Below the pieces are notes generated by a model that did not search any database, was not told the origin of the DNA, and saw only the letters and a program-made list of their open reading frames with translations. From NCBI GenBank assembly GCA_963800215.1, contig CAWCZY010000016.1, positions 62,001 through 126,000 on the forward strand: 64,000 nt of DNA, written 5' to 3'. Positions 43,244 through 52,367 of this stretch are shown here, piece after piece. Each line of letters starts with the position of its first letter. Within the stretch, counting starts at the first letter, position 1. This stretch comes from JAJPKK01 sp963800215. Its GTDB lineage: Bacteria > Pseudomonadota > Alphaproteobacteria > Rhizobiales > Xanthobacteraceae. The position numbers were made by a program, and so were the translations under genes.

Positions 43244-43777
43244 TCACGCCGCCAGCGGATACTCCGCCTCGACCACGTACGGGCCGCCGCCGACCGAGGC
43301 GCGTGAGGAGTACAGCACGAAGCGCGACACCGGAAACGGCGTCGAGCGGAACGGCTGGTGGCTCGCGAGGTAATCGGCCACCTGTCGGCTCGACGCGTCG
43401 CGCAACCGGGCGAGCGTCACATGGGGCTTGTATTTGCGCTCGGGCTCGAGCCCGACGCGCTGCATCAGCCGCTCGTGGTCGGCTTGCAGGTCGATCAGCG
43501 GCCGCACCGGCTGGGCCGCCGCCACCACCGCCCGGGGCTTGTTGCCGCCGAACGAGTCGAGGCCGTCGAGCTGCAGGGCGAAGGCCGGCCGCCTGACCCC
43601 GCCCAGCATGTACGCGACTTCGCGCGCCAGCACGTCATCGACATCGCCGATGAAGCGCAGGGTCAGATGATAGTTTCCGGGGTCGACCCAGCGGGCGCCG
43701 GGCAGACCGCCGCGCAGCAGCGCCAGCGACTGGCCGACTTCGGCGGGAATTTCGAGGGCGGTGAAAATCCGGGGCAT
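43244..43777 (-). CDS. thpR: RNA 2',3'-cyclic phosphodiesterase
   Basis: 2H phosphoesterase, 177 residues, with both HxTL motifs: NYHLTLRFIGDV (about residue 42) and KPHVTLARLRD (about 124). MPRIFTALEIPAEV is the typical start. Converts RNA 2',3'-cyclic phosphates to 2'-phosphates, with RNA ligase activity reported in vitro for the family. Confidence 0.95.
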   Translation of the reverse strand: MPRIFTALEIPAEVGQSLALLRGGLPGARWVDPGNYHLTLRFIGDVDDVLAREVAYMLGGVRRPAFALQLDGLDSFGGNKPRAVVAAAQPVRPLIDLQADHERLMQRVGLEPERKYKPHVTLARLRDASSRQVADYLASHQPFRSTPFPVSRFVLYSSRASVGGGPYVVEAEYPLAA

Positions 43778-43853
43778 GGCGGGACGTCAATGGAGACTAC
43801 TCAGTTCGGGGCCACGCGCCAATGTGAGAAATCCAGCGCGCGATGCAACCGCA

Positions 43854-44525
43854 TCACGGCGCCTTCGCGGCCCCGGCATTGGCCTTCGTCTGATCCCGCA
43901 CTTGGGCCACCAGCCGTTCCACCGCGGGAAGGATCTTGGCGACGATCACATCGACGCCGGCCGCGGTCGGGTGCAGTCCATCGCGCTGGTTGAGCTTCGG
44001 GTCGGTCGCCACCCCGTCGAGGAAGAACTGATAAAGGATGGCGCCGTATTCCCTGGCGAGATCGGGGTAGATGGCATCGAACGCGGTGCCATAGTCCGCG
44101 CCCAGGTTGCGGGGCGCCAACATGCCGCACAACAGCACGCGAATATGACGCTCGCCGAGCCGGCGCAGCAGCGCCTCGAGCGCCCCGCGGGTCACCTTGG
44201 GATCGACGCCGCGCAGCGCGTCGTTGGCACCGAGTTCCAGGATGACGGCATCGGTCCCGTCCGGAACCGACCAGTCGAGGCGGGCGAGCCCGCCCGAGGC
44301 GGTGTCTCCGGATACCCCCGCATTGGCGATTTCCGCGGCAATGCCTTTGGCGGCAAGGGCGCGCTGCAGCTTCACCGGGAATGCCTCGTCGGCGGCGAGA
44401 CCGTATCCGGCCGTCAGGGAGTCCCCCAGCGCCACGATCCGGAGCGCACGGTCGGAGGCGGACGCCGCCGGGCCGGCCAGCATGCCCGCGAGTGTGACAG
44501 CGGCGACCCAGCGACCTATCTTCAC
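43854..44525 (-). CDS. tesA: Arylesterase / TesA-type SGNH hydrolase
   Basis: Periplasmic lysophospholipase/thioesterase-like protein. Signal peptide, then all four SGNH blocks: IVALGDSLTAGYGL, NAGVSGDTASGGLARL, LELGANDALRG and RDGLHPTAAGV (DxxH). I start at GTG 44525 (VKIGRWVAAVTLAGM); longer ATG starts overlap the divergent ABC gene. The tesA-ybbA-ybbP divergent arrangement is conserved across proteobacteria. Confidence 0.9.
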   Translation of the reverse strand: MKIGRWVAAVTLAGMLAGPAASASDRALRIVALGDSLTAGYGLAADEAFPVKLQRALAAKGIAAEIANAGVSGDTASGGLARLDWSVPDGTDAVILELGANDALRGVDPKVTRGALEALLRRLGERHIRVLLCGMLAPRNLGADYGTAFDAIYPDLAREYGAILYQFFLDGVATDPKLNQRDGLHPTAAGVDVIVAKILPAVERLVAQVRDQTKANAGAAKAP

Positions 44526-44595
44526 TCCGGGGACGAATCCCCCATATGAACGGAGCTTGCAGTCCTTCCAGTTCAGGCGCGGAAACCACATCGAC

Positions 44596-45309
44596 ATGGA
44601 CGATACCTCGGCGGCCGTTCGCCCCCTCATACCGGCAATTTCCCTTTCGGGCGTCAATCTTTCGCTCGGCCGGGGCGCCGGGCGGGTTCACATCCTCAAG
44701 GACATCGCGCTCAATATAAGGCACGGCGAGGCGGTTGGCCTCGTCGGCCCGTCGGGGTCGGGCAAATCGACGCTGCTGATGGTGATGGCGGGGCTGGAGC
44801 GCCCCGATACCGGCGAAGTCGCCGTCGACGGCGAGGATATCGGCCGGCTCGACGAGGACGCGCTGGCCCGCTTCCGCGGCCGCAGGATCGGCATCGTGTT
44901 CCAGTCGTTCCACCTCATCCCGACCATGACCGCGCTGGAAAACGTCGCCACCCCGCTGGAGCTGGCCGGCGCCGCCGACGCATTCCCGCGCGCCGCCGCC
45001 GAGCTCGATACGGTCGGACTCGGCGGCCGTCTCGGCCATTACCCCGCCCAACTCTCCGGCGGCGAGCAGCAGCGCGTGGCCCTTGCCCGCGCCCTGGTGG
45101 CGTCACCGGCGATCCTGGTCGCGGACGAACCGACCGGCAATCTCGACGAGACCACCGGCCGCCAGATCATCGACCTCATGTTCGCCCGCTTCGCGGACCG
45201 GGACATGACGCTCGTTCTCGTCACCCATGACGCTTCCCTCGCGGCGCGCTGCGACCGGGTGATCCGGTTGCGCTCCGGACACGTCGAGGAAGCGGTGGTG
45301 ATGGCATGA
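44596..45309 (+). CDS. ABC transporter ATP-binding protein (YbbA type)
   Basis: 237 residues. Walker A GPSGSGKSTLLMVMAG, signature LSGGEQQRVALARAL, Walker B ILVADEPTGNLDE, H-loop LVTHD. The MacB/LolD-like LIPTMTALENV region suits pairing with an FtsX-type permease, which overlaps it by 4 bases (ATGA). Confidence 0.95.
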   Translation: MDDTSAAVRPLIPAISLSGVNLSLGRGAGRVHILKDIALNIRHGEAVGLVGPSGSGKSTLLMVMAGLERPDTGEVAVDGEDIGRLDEDALARFRGRRIGIVFQSFHLIPTMTALENVATPLELAGAADAFPRAAAELDTVGLGGRLGHYPAQLSGGEQQRVALARALVASPAILVADEPTGNLDETTGRQIIDLMFARFADRDMTLVLVTHDASLAARCDRVIRLRSGHVEEAVVMA

Positions 45310-47864
45310 GCGCGCCAGAGACGGCCGGGGCCGGCCTGACGTTGCGGCTTGCGCTGCGCGAGCTGCGCGGCGGCTTGCGCGGCTTTTATGTGTTCATCGC
45401 CTGCATCGCGCTCGGCGTGCTGGCGATCGCCGCGGTCGGTTCGTTTGCCCACAGCCTCGCCGACGGGCTCGCCCGCCAAGGCCGCGTCATCCTCGGCGGC
45501 GATGAGGCGTTTTCGCTGATCCAGCGCGAGGCGATCCCCGCCGAGCGGGCCTTCCTCGCCGCCAGGGGCGACGTATCAGGGGTCGCGACCCTGCGCGCGA
45601 TGGTGCGCACCGCGGACGGCCAGACCGCCCTGGTGGAGGCCAAGGCCGTCGATGCCGCCTATCCGCTCTACGGCACGGTGGTGGCGGAGCCGGACGGCGA
45701 TCTCGCGTCCCTGCTGGAGCGGCGGGGCAATGCCTTCGGTGCCCTCGCCGACCCCGCGCTGCTGACCCGGCTCGGTCTCAAGACCGGCGCGCGCGTAACG
45801 CTGGGCGCCGCGACCATCGAGTTGCGCGCGGTGCTCCAGAGCGAGCCGGACAAGCTCGCCGGCGGCATCGGGTTCGGCCCGCGCCTGCTCATCAGCGATG
45901 CCGCGCTGCGCGCCACCGGGTTGCTGCAGCCCGGCAGCCTGGTGCGATGGACCTATCGCCTGCGGCTGCCGGCAGGCGCTTCGAGCGACACCGACGCGCA
46001 GGCGGTGGTCGACGCCGCGAACGCGGAGTTGCCGGAAGCGGGCTGGGAAATCCGCAGCCGCGGCAACGCCACCCCGCAGCTCGATCGCAACATCGAGCGA
46101 TTTTCCCAATATCTCACGCTGGTCGGCCTCACCGCGCTGCTGGTCGGCGGCGTCGGCGTCGCCAATTCCGCCAAGCATTATCTCGACCGCAAGCGTTCGG
46201 TGATCGCGACGTTGAAATCGCTCGGCGCGACCGGCACGCGGGTCGTCGCCGTCTATCTCGTCGAGGTGCTGCTGCTGGCCGGGATCGGTATCGTCATCGG
46301 GCTCGCAATCGGCGCGGTCCTGCCGTTCGCGGTCGCTTCGATGTTCGGCGCCGTCATTCCGCTGCCGCTGGCGCCGGCGCTTTATCCGGGCCAGCTCGCT
46401 TTGGCGCTGGCCTATGGCGTGCTGACGGCGACGACCTTCGCGCTGTGGCCGCTCGGGCGCGCCCACGACCTGCCGGTCTCGGCGCTGTTTCGCGACGAGA
46501 TCGCGCCGGAGCGGAGGCTGCCGCGCCTGCGCTATTTGGTGGCGACCGCGGTGGCGGCGGCCGCGCTCGCGGCACTCGCGGTGGCCGCGGCCTATGACCG
46601 CAAGATCGCGATCATCTTCATCGCCAGCGCCCTCCTCGTGTTCGGCCTGCTGCGCCTGATTGCGAGCCTCGTGATGCTGATCGCGCGCAGCGTGCCGCGG
46701 CCGCGGTCGACCGTGCTGCGGCTCGCCGTCTCCAACATCTTCCGGCCCGGCGCGCTGACACCGACGGTCGTGATCTCGCTCGGCCTCGGGCTCGCTTTGC
46801 TCGTCACCGTGCTCGAGGTCGACGCCAACCTGCGGCAGCAATTCGCCGCCGCGCTTCCGGAAAAGGCGCCGTCGTTCTATTTCCTCGATATCCCGGCAGG
46901 GGATGTCGGCCGCTTCGACGATTTCGTGCGGACGCAGGCGCCGCGGGCCACGTTGGTCCGGGTTCCGATGCTGCGCGGGCGGATCGTCAGCGCGCGCGGC
47001 ACCAAGGCCGAGGATCTCGACCCCAAGCCCGACGCCGCCTGGGTCCTGCAGAGCGACCGCGGCATCACCTACACGTCGGAGCTGCCGGCCGGCTCGCGGC
47101 TGACCGACGGCGAGTGGTGGGGCAAGGCATATTCCGGCCCGAATCTGGTTTCGTTCGAGAAAAAGATCGCCGAAGGCCTCGGCTTGAAGATCGGCGACGA
47201 CGTCACCGTCAACGTGCTCGGCCGCAACATGACGGCCCGCATCGCCAATCTGCGCACCGTCGACTGGCAATCGCTCGGCATTAATTTCGTGATGGTGTTT
47301 TCGCCGGGCACCTTCGCCGGTGCGCCGGTGACCGATATCGCGACCGTGACCTTTCCGGGCGGCGGCACCAACGCGGAAGAGACCGCCCTGATGAAGGCCG
47401 TGACCGACAACTTTCCCGGCGTCACCGCTGTGCGGGTCAAGGAGGCGCTCGACGCCGTCGGCGCCATCGTCACCAACCTCGTGCTAGGCGTGCGGGCGGC
47501 GAGCGCCATCACGCTGATCGCGGCCGTCCTCGTGCTCGGCGGCGCCCTCGCCGCCGGACATCGCCACCGCGTCTATGATGCCGTCATCCTCAAGACGTTC
47601 GGCGCCACGCGGCGGCAGCTGATGACGGCCTATGCCATCGAATACCTGCTGCTGGGGGGCGCCACGGTGGTGTTCGGCGTCGCCGCCGGATCGATCGCCG
47701 GCTGGGGCGTCGTCGTCAATTTCATGGCATTGCCGTTCCATTGGCAGGTCGGCCCCGCGATCGCTGCCGCGGTCGCTGCGGTTCTCCTTACTTTGGCGTT
47801 CGGCCTCATCGGCACTTGGCCGGCGCTCGGCCGCAAGCCGGCTCCGGTGCTGCGCAACTTATGA
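45306..47864 (+). CDS. FtsX-domain ABC transporter permease (YbbP type)
   Basis: 852 residues with the YbbP layout: one N-terminal helix (GFYVFIACIALGVLAIAAVG), a periplasmic MacB-like domain, a three-helix FtsX unit (about 260-400), a second periplasmic domain and a final FtsX unit (about 720-850, YDAVILKTFGATRRQLMTAY). Thought to move lipids or lipoproteins across the envelope; partner of the upstream ATPase and functionally linked to the divergent TesA esterase. Confidence 0.93.
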   Translation: MSAPETAGAGLTLRLALRELRGGLRGFYVFIACIALGVLAIAAVGSFAHSLADGLARQGRVILGGDEAFSLIQREAIPAERAFLAARGDVSGVATLRAMVRTADGQTALVEAKAVDAAYPLYGTVVAEPDGDLASLLERRGNAFGALADPALLTRLGLKTGARVTLGAATIELRAVLQSEPDKLAGGIGFGPRLLISDAALRATGLLQPGSLVRWTYRLRLPAGASSDTDAQAVVDAANAELPEAGWEIRSRGNATPQLDRNIERFSQYLTLVGLTALLVGGVGVANSAKHYLDRKRSVIATLKSLGATGTRVVAVYLVEVLLLAGIGIVIGLAIGAVLPFAVASMFGAVIPLPLAPALYPGQLALALAYGVLTATTFALWPLGRAHDLPVSALFRDEIAPERRLPRLRYLVATAVAAAALAALAVAAAYDRKIAIIFIASALLVFGLLRLIASLVMLIARSVPRPRSTVLRLAVSNIFRPGALTPTVVISLGLGLALLVTVLEVDANLRQQFAAALPEKAPSFYFLDIPAGDVGRFDDFVRTQAPRATLVRVPMLRGRIVSARGTKAEDLDPKPDAAWVLQSDRGITYTSELPAGSRLTDGEWWGKAYSGPNLVSFEKKIAEGLGLKIGDDVTVNVLGRNMTARIANLRTVDWQSLGINFVMVFSPGTFAGAPVTDIATVTFPGGGTNAEETALMKAVTDNFPGVTAVRVKEALDAVGAIVTNLVLGVRAASAITLIAAVLVLGGALAAGHRHRVYDAVILKTFGATRRQLMTAYAIEYLLLGGATVVFGVAAGSIAGWGVVVNFMALPFHWQVGPAIAAAVAAVLLTLAFGLIGTWPALGRKPAPVLRNL

Positions 47865-47936
47865 GCGCCAATTCGCGACAATCAGCCGCGCGCTGCTAAA
47901 GACTGTTCGGCCCCGGCGCCCCCTCTGCTATCTTTC

Positions 47937-47964
47937 TTGCATCACAAAGCTCGACCAATATCAA
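47937..47964 (+). promoter_or_regulatory. Candidate promoter upstream of the leader ORF and BI-1 gene
   Basis: TTGCAT, 16 bases, TATCAA, near the sigma-70 consensus and about 20 bases before the leader ORF start. Confidence 0.4.
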
Positions 47965-47985
47965 AGGCGCGGCGGAGAGTTGGGC

Positions 47986-48042
47986 ATGGCAGACAGGATA
48001 ACTCGCAACCCGATCTTTGACCGCGCTGGCTTGGGGGTTTGA
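47986..48042 (+). CDS. Possible 18-residue leader peptide before the Bax-inhibitor-1 gene
   Basis: MADRITRNPIFDRAGLGV and a TGA, preceded by GGAGAG at normal spacing. The stop is followed by GGC and the ATG of the next gene, so ribosomes ending here could reinitiate. It has a better ribosome site than the downstream start. Could be chance; not a known leader. Confidence 0.4.
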   Translation: MADRITRNPIFDRAGLGV

Positions 48043-48045
48043 GGC

Positions 48046-48873
48046 ATGGCGGACTTCGACCGGAGCATGGCGGGGCGGCCCTTCGGCGGGGCGATGACGA
48101 GCGCCGAGGCCGCGGCCGTCGACGCCGGCCTGCGCGCCCACATGTTGAGCATCTACAATTACATGGTCCTGGGCTTGGTGATCACCGGGATCGCCGCGTT
48201 CGGCGTCTATACGCTCTCGGTCACCGGCGACATGGCGGCGGCGGAGAAAATCACGCGCGACGGCATCGACATTCCCATCCGGCTCGCCGGCCTCAACATG
48301 TATCTCACGCCGGTGGGCTACACGATGTTCGTCGGCCCGATGAAATGGCCGATCATCCTGGCGCCGCTTGGGTTGGTGTTCGCCCTGAGCTTCGGTATCG
48401 AGCGCATGCGCCCGGGCGTGGCGCAGCTGCTGTTCTGGCTCTACGCGGCTCTGGTCGGACTGTCGCTGGGTTCGATCTTCATGGTCTACACCCAGACCTC
48501 GGTGGTGCGGGTGTTCTTCATCACCGCCGCATCGTTCGGCGCCCTGTCCTTGTGGGGCTACACCACCCAGCGCGATCTGTCCGGCATCGGGTCGTTCTTG
48601 GTCATGGGCCTGTTCGGCGTGATCATCGCCGGACTGGTCAATCTCTTCCTCGCCAGCTCGGCGCTGCAATGGACGATCTCGGTCATCGGCGTGCTGGTAT
48701 TTTCCGGGCTCACTGCCTGGGACACCCAGCGCCTCAAGAACGAGTACATCTATTTCGCCATGGACGGCGCCACCGCGCAGCGCTCCGCTGTCATGGGCGC
48801 GCTGTCGCTCTATCTCGACTTCGTCAACATGTTCACGGTGCTGCTGCAGCTTCTCGGCCAGCGCGACGAGTAA
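48046..48873 (+). CDS. Bax inhibitor-1 / YccA family membrane protein
   Basis: 275 residues with seven predicted membrane helices. After a short cytoplasmic N-terminus come VDAGLRAHMLSIYNYMVLGL, then LLFWLYAALVGLSLGSIFMV and the C-terminal AWDTQRLKNEYIYFAMDG, all typical of the BI-1/TMBIM family. These are pH-sensitive calcium-leak channels or regulators of membrane proteolysis in bacteria; the role here is not known. Confidence 0.94.
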   Translation: MADFDRSMAGRPFGGAMTSAEAAAVDAGLRAHMLSIYNYMVLGLVITGIAAFGVYTLSVTGDMAAAEKITRDGIDIPIRLAGLNMYLTPVGYTMFVGPMKWPIILAPLGLVFALSFGIERMRPGVAQLLFWLYAALVGLSLGSIFMVYTQTSVVRVFFITAASFGALSLWGYTTQRDLSGIGSFLVMGLFGVIIAGLVNLFLASSALQWTISVIGVLVFSGLTAWDTQRLKNEYIYFAMDGATAQRSAVMGALSLYLDFVNMFTVLLQLLGQRDE

Positions 48874-48904
48874 AGTCCTCCACGCTACAAATTTTGCTGA
48901 AACG

Positions 48905-49714
48905 TCAGGGTCTGGCCCGGGCCGAGGCGAACGGCCGGGTCGCCGCCTCGACGATCGTCGAGGACAGGAGCTTGGCGAGACAGCCATAGCTCCAATCGTT
49001 CATGTGAAGCAGGTCGGGCGACAGGAACGCCTCGAACGGCATAGCCTCCTTGTCGTGCCATACCCGCATTACGGCAAAGCGCGGGAACAGGTCGACGCCG
49101 GCCTGCCTGGCCGCGGCGGAGACGAGGTCGACCATCTCCTCGGCATCGGACTTGGCGATCACCTTCGGCGCGAATTGCGGATCGATCAGCACCACGTCGG
49201 CCCCGATCGCCTTGATCCGCGCAATGCCGTCATGCACGAGCTGGTCGACGGGGCCGAGCGGATTGTCCCTGAGCACCGCATTGGTGCCGACCTGCCACAG
49301 CACGACGTCGGGATGCGCGGCGGCGACGCTTTGTTCGAAGCGCGCCAGCATGTCGGCCGCCTCTTCGCCGTTGACGCCACGGTTGAGCACGGTGATCGCC
49401 TGCTCCGGGAAACTGATCTTCAGTTCAGCCTCGAGGCGGCTCGGATAGGAGGCCGCGGGCCCGCTGGCTCCGGCGCCCGCGGTCGAGGACGAACCGAGTG
49501 CCACGATGGTCACCGGTTGCCCGGCCGCGACCCGCTTCGCCATGTGCGTGAGCGGAAAAGAAAGCCGTGTCAGCGTGTCTTGGTCCGCGCAGGCATAGGT
49601 CGTCGCCTCGGCGCGGGCCTTCATCGGCGTCAGCGCCGTCGCGGCAAAAGCGGTCGCCAGAAGCGCGAGGACTGTCGCAGTGGGGGGAAAACGCGGTGGC
49701 GCGGACATCATCAA
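48905..49714 (-). CDS. SGNH/GDSL hydrolase, intact active site
   Basis: 269 residues. Signal peptide, then block I IVALGSSSTAGAGASG, block II LNRGVNGEEAADMLARF, block III WQVGTNAVLRDN and block V SPDLLHMNDWSYGC (DxxH). So serine, glycine, asparagine and histidine are all present. It overlaps the preceding gene by 4 bases and follows OpgC in an operon, suggesting it acts on an acylated periplasmic glycan. Confidence 0.88.
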   Translation of the reverse strand: MMMSAPPRFPPTATVLALLATAFAATALTPMKARAEATTYACADQDTLTRLSFPLTHMAKRVAAGQPVTIVALGSSSTAGAGASGPAASYPSRLEAELKISFPEQAITVLNRGVNGEEAADMLARFEQSVAAAHPDVVLWQVGTNAVLRDNPLGPVDQLVHDGIARIKAIGADVVLIDPQFAPKVIAKSDAEEMVDLVSAAARQAGVDLFPRFAVMRVWHDKEAMPFEAFLSPDLLHMNDWSYGCLAKLLSSTIVEAATRPFASARARP

Positions 49715-50460
49715 CGAATGGCTTTTTTATCGGCATTTGTCAATTTGGCCGCTTCGACCACGACGCCGGCCAGGAGGCGGCCGAGGCAGTCATGGACCTG
49801 CTCGGCGACATCGGTTTTGCGGGTGGCGGCGTAGAGGTCGAACACGCCGGCATCGTTCCACGCCTTCATGATACCGAAGCGATCGAACAACACCACCTCT
49901 CGCTGCAGCGCAAGCATGCGCATCGCATCGGCATAGGCGCCCACCGCCAGCATGGCCTCGGTGCGCGGGCTGTATTGCATGTTCATGAGCACGGTATCGG
50001 CGCCGGCGGCCTGCAGCGCGTCGATGCCGTCGTCGAGGGCGAGGCGGAAATCATCGGGATCGATGCCGCGGATCGCATCGGCGGTGCCGGTCTGCCAAAC
50101 CACCAGGGCCGGCTTGGCGTCCGCGACGATCCGCGACAGCTTGGTTTCCATTTCCTCCGCGGTCTCCCGCGGCCGCGCATAGGTCGTGACCTTGACGGCG
50201 ACGCCCGGCAGCATTTTGCCGAGAGCGGCCTCGAGACGGGTGGGATAGGCGATATTGGCGCCGGACGCGCCGGCGAGCTCGGAGGAGGCGCTGCCGATCA
50301 CCACCACATCGAGCCGCTTCCTGGCGATCGCTGCGGCGACGTGAGGCATGGCAAAATCCGCCCCTACCGCGCCGGCGGCGGTGAGGCACTCCTCGGCGTC
50401 CTTGGCGCATGCCGCGCCACCGATCAGGGCGCAGATGAGCGCCACGGCCAACGGTCTCAT
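49711..50460 (-). CDS. SGNH-like protein, catalytic residues degenerate
   Basis: 249 residues, signal peptide (MRPLAVALICALIGGAACA). Clearly a paralogue of the next gene: VVVIGSASSELAGASG aligns with block I. But block III reads WQTGTADAI (no Asn), and at the position of the catalytic histidine, eight residues before the shared C of CLGRLLAG / CLAKLLSS, it has Asp. It may be a pseudoenzyme or glycan-binding partner. Overlaps both neighbours by 4 bases. Confidence 0.85.
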   Translation of the reverse strand: MRPLAVALICALIGGAACAKDAEECLTAAGAVGADFAMPHVAAAIARKRLDVVVIGSASSELAGASGANIAYPTRLEAALGKMLPGVAVKVTTYARPRETAEEMETKLSRIVADAKPALVVWQTGTADAIRGIDPDDFRLALDDGIDALQAAGADTVLMNMQYSPRTEAMLAVGAYADAMRMLALQREVVLFDRFGIMKAWNDAGVFDLYAATRKTDVAEQVHDCLGRLLAGVVVEAAKLTNADKKAIR

Positions 50461-51626
50461 GCCCCTCCTCCCAAGAGGGTAGCAGCAGCGCCTGGCGGTC
50501 CAGGCCGCGATCCGGGACTTCGTCCTTCTATCCTCTTATACCACGAAATGAGGGCGGCTGTCGCAACCATTACGATAATACCCAACAGGCTGACGCCGAC
50601 CTGCATCGCGACCCCCTCGTTGATCTCGACCATGGCAAAATGGCCGGCAAAGGAAAGAAACACCCCCAGGCAGAAGATTTCGAGGGAATGCTGGCCGCAC
50701 AGGATCGCCGGCCGCAGCCACCGCGAGCGCAGGAACGGCCATTGCTGCGGCACCAGGCGGACGATCAACACGGCGAGCGCCATGAAATGGGCGACACGCA
50801 GCACGTCGAGATTCGTCTTGTCGATCGGATACATCCAGTCTTCGAGCCATTTGGGCACGAAGTGATCAAGTCCCGGGATGTACCAGGTCATTACAATGGC
50901 GCCGGCGAACAGAAGGTAGAGGATCGCGACCGCCAAAGTGACCGGTGATCGGATCAGCGGCGCGAGTCGCTTCGCCCCACCCAGCCCGCACCACGCGCCG
51001 AACACGAAAAGGAGCTGCCAGGCGAACGGATTGAACACCCAATAGCCGTTCGGATAGGCGGGCAGGTTCCATCCGAAATTCCAGGTCAGGAGGTACAGCA
51101 GCAACGAAGCGCCGAGACCGACCGCAGGCGCCCGTATCAAGATCCACAGCATCGGCGGAAAGCCTGCGAGCAGCACGATGTAAAGCGGCAGCACGTCCAT
51201 GTTGGCCGGCTTGAATTTCAACAGCAGCGCCTGCACCAGCGTGATGTCGGGCTGACGGAGAAAGTCGAAAATGCCCATCTCCTCGCCGTAGAGCGGATTT
51301 TCGAAGCTGGCGGCGACGTAGGAGATTTCCGCCATGTAGATCGCGAACAGGAAGACATGGGCGACGTAGACCTGCCAGGCGCGCTTGAGGATGCGGGCGC
51401 TCGCCACCACCACGCCGTGCTCGCGCATCGCGCGTCCATACACGAACGCCGCCGTATAGCCGGAGATGAAGACGAAGATCTCGGTGGCGTCCGAGAAGCC
51501 GTAATTGCGGATCGTGATCCAGTTCACGATGTTCGAGGGAATGTGATCGAGGAAAATCAGCCACAGCGCGATGCCGCGAAACAGATCCAGCCGCAGATCG
51601 CGTTCGCCGGGCGCAGGTATCGGCAT
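50457..51626 (-). CDS. opgC: OpgC family acyltransferase-type membrane protein
   Basis: 389 residues from the ATG at 51626 (MPIPAPGERDLRLDLFRGIA); the reading frame is open further up but without conservation. About ten membrane helices. DLFRGIALWLIFLDHIPSNI and YGFSDATEIFVFISGYTAAF are OpgC signatures. OpgC adds succinyl groups to osmoregulated periplasmic glucans. First gene of a tight operon with two SGNH-type proteins, a set that recalls acyltransferase-3/SGNH partnerships. Confidence 0.92.
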   Translation of the reverse strand: MPIPAPGERDLRLDLFRGIALWLIFLDHIPSNIVNWITIRNYGFSDATEIFVFISGYTAAFVYGRAMREHGVVVASARILKRAWQVYVAHVFLFAIYMAEISYVAASFENPLYGEEMGIFDFLRQPDITLVQALLLKFKPANMDVLPLYIVLLAGFPPMLWILIRAPAVGLGASLLLYLLTWNFGWNLPAYPNGYWVFNPFAWQLLFVFGAWCGLGGAKRLAPLIRSPVTLAVAILYLLFAGAIVMTWYIPGLDHFVPKWLEDWMYPIDKTNLDVLRVAHFMALAVLIVRLVPQQWPFLRSRWLRPAILCGQHSLEIFCLGVFLSFAGHFAMVEINEGVAMQVGVSLLGIIVMVATAALISWYKRIEGRSPGSRPGPPGAAATLLGGGA

Positions 51627-51974
51627 CAGGCTTCCTTCAACGGCGGAGGCATCCGGGTCGGGCGGCGAGCCGAGTGACGAGCAGGATGACGAGCCGGGTG
51701 ACGCTAGCGCATGATCCCGAAAAGTTGCAGACTTTTCCAACGAGACCATGTTCGTCACCGACGGAATTGGAGTGCGATCCGCTCATTCGATTCACCTCGC
51801 GATTCACCTCGACGACAGGAACGCGTTCCGGCGGCGCGATCCTGCAAGATCAGGTGGTGCGCGAGCGATGCGACGATAGTATTAATCCATCGCCGCATCC
51901 CGGTTGCGCCCGCGGCGCGGAACCTGTTGACTGCTTCGCAACATGAGAAGGCTTTCGGACGATTTGAGGACGCC
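51627..51974. other. Intergenic region between opgC and apaG
   Basis: Holds the third RIME-like repeat (51707-51793) and short direct repeats such as CGATTCACCTCG twice (51787-51811). No gene is visible; promoters for the two divergent genes are not obvious. Confidence 0.5.
51707..51793 (+). repeat. RIME-like palindromic element, diverged third copy
   Basis: GCATGATCCCGAAAAGTTGC then AGACTTTTCC matches the copies at 36978-37172; the outer arm (GAGACCATG for GATCATG) and the distal stem (GAGTGCGATCC) are eroded. Confidence 0.75.
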
Positions 51975-52367
51975 ATGTACCAGACAGTGACTCGCAACAT
52001 CGAAGTGACGGTGTCGCCGCGCTTCATGCCCGAGAGGTCGTCGGCCGAAAAAGGCCTTTATTTCTGGGCCTACACGATCGGAATCGCCAACCGGGGCCCA
52101 GTCACGGTCCAGCTCAAGACCCGCCATTGGCGGATCACCGACGGATTCGGCCGGATCCAGGAGGTGCGCGGCGCGGGCGTAGTGGGGGAGGAGCCCGTGC
52201 TGGAACCCGGTGCCTCCTACGAATACACCAGCGGAGTACCGCTGCCGACCCCGTCCGGGATCATGGCGGGAACCTACGGCATGGTGACGACGGACGGCGA
52301 GCGCTTCGATATTGAAATTCCCGCGTTTTCGCTCGACGGCCCGGAGACCAAGCGCACGCTAAATTAA
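51975..52367 (+). CDS. apaG: ApaG protein
   Basis: 130 residues, a single FN3-like ApaG/DUF525 domain: TRNIEVTVSPRFMPERSSAE, FWAYTIGIANRGPVTVQLKT, HWRITDGFGRIQEVRGAGVV and GIMAGTYGMVTTDGERFDIE. Linked by annotation to Co2+/Mg2+ efflux and Ap4A metabolism; exact role unsettled. Convergent with hslO, overlapping by 4 bases at the stops. Confidence 0.97.
   Translation: MYQTVTRNIEVTVSPRFMPERSSAEKGLYFWAYTIGIANRGPVTVQLKTRHWRITDGFGRIQEVRGAGVVGEEPVLEPGASYEYTSGVPLPTPSGIMAGTYGMVTTDGERFDIEIPAFSLDGPETKRTLN

Noticed and set aside
45576..47270. A 564-residue open frame opposite the YbbP-type permease.
   Set aside because: Antisense shadow with Arg/Gln/His-rich low-complexity sequence.
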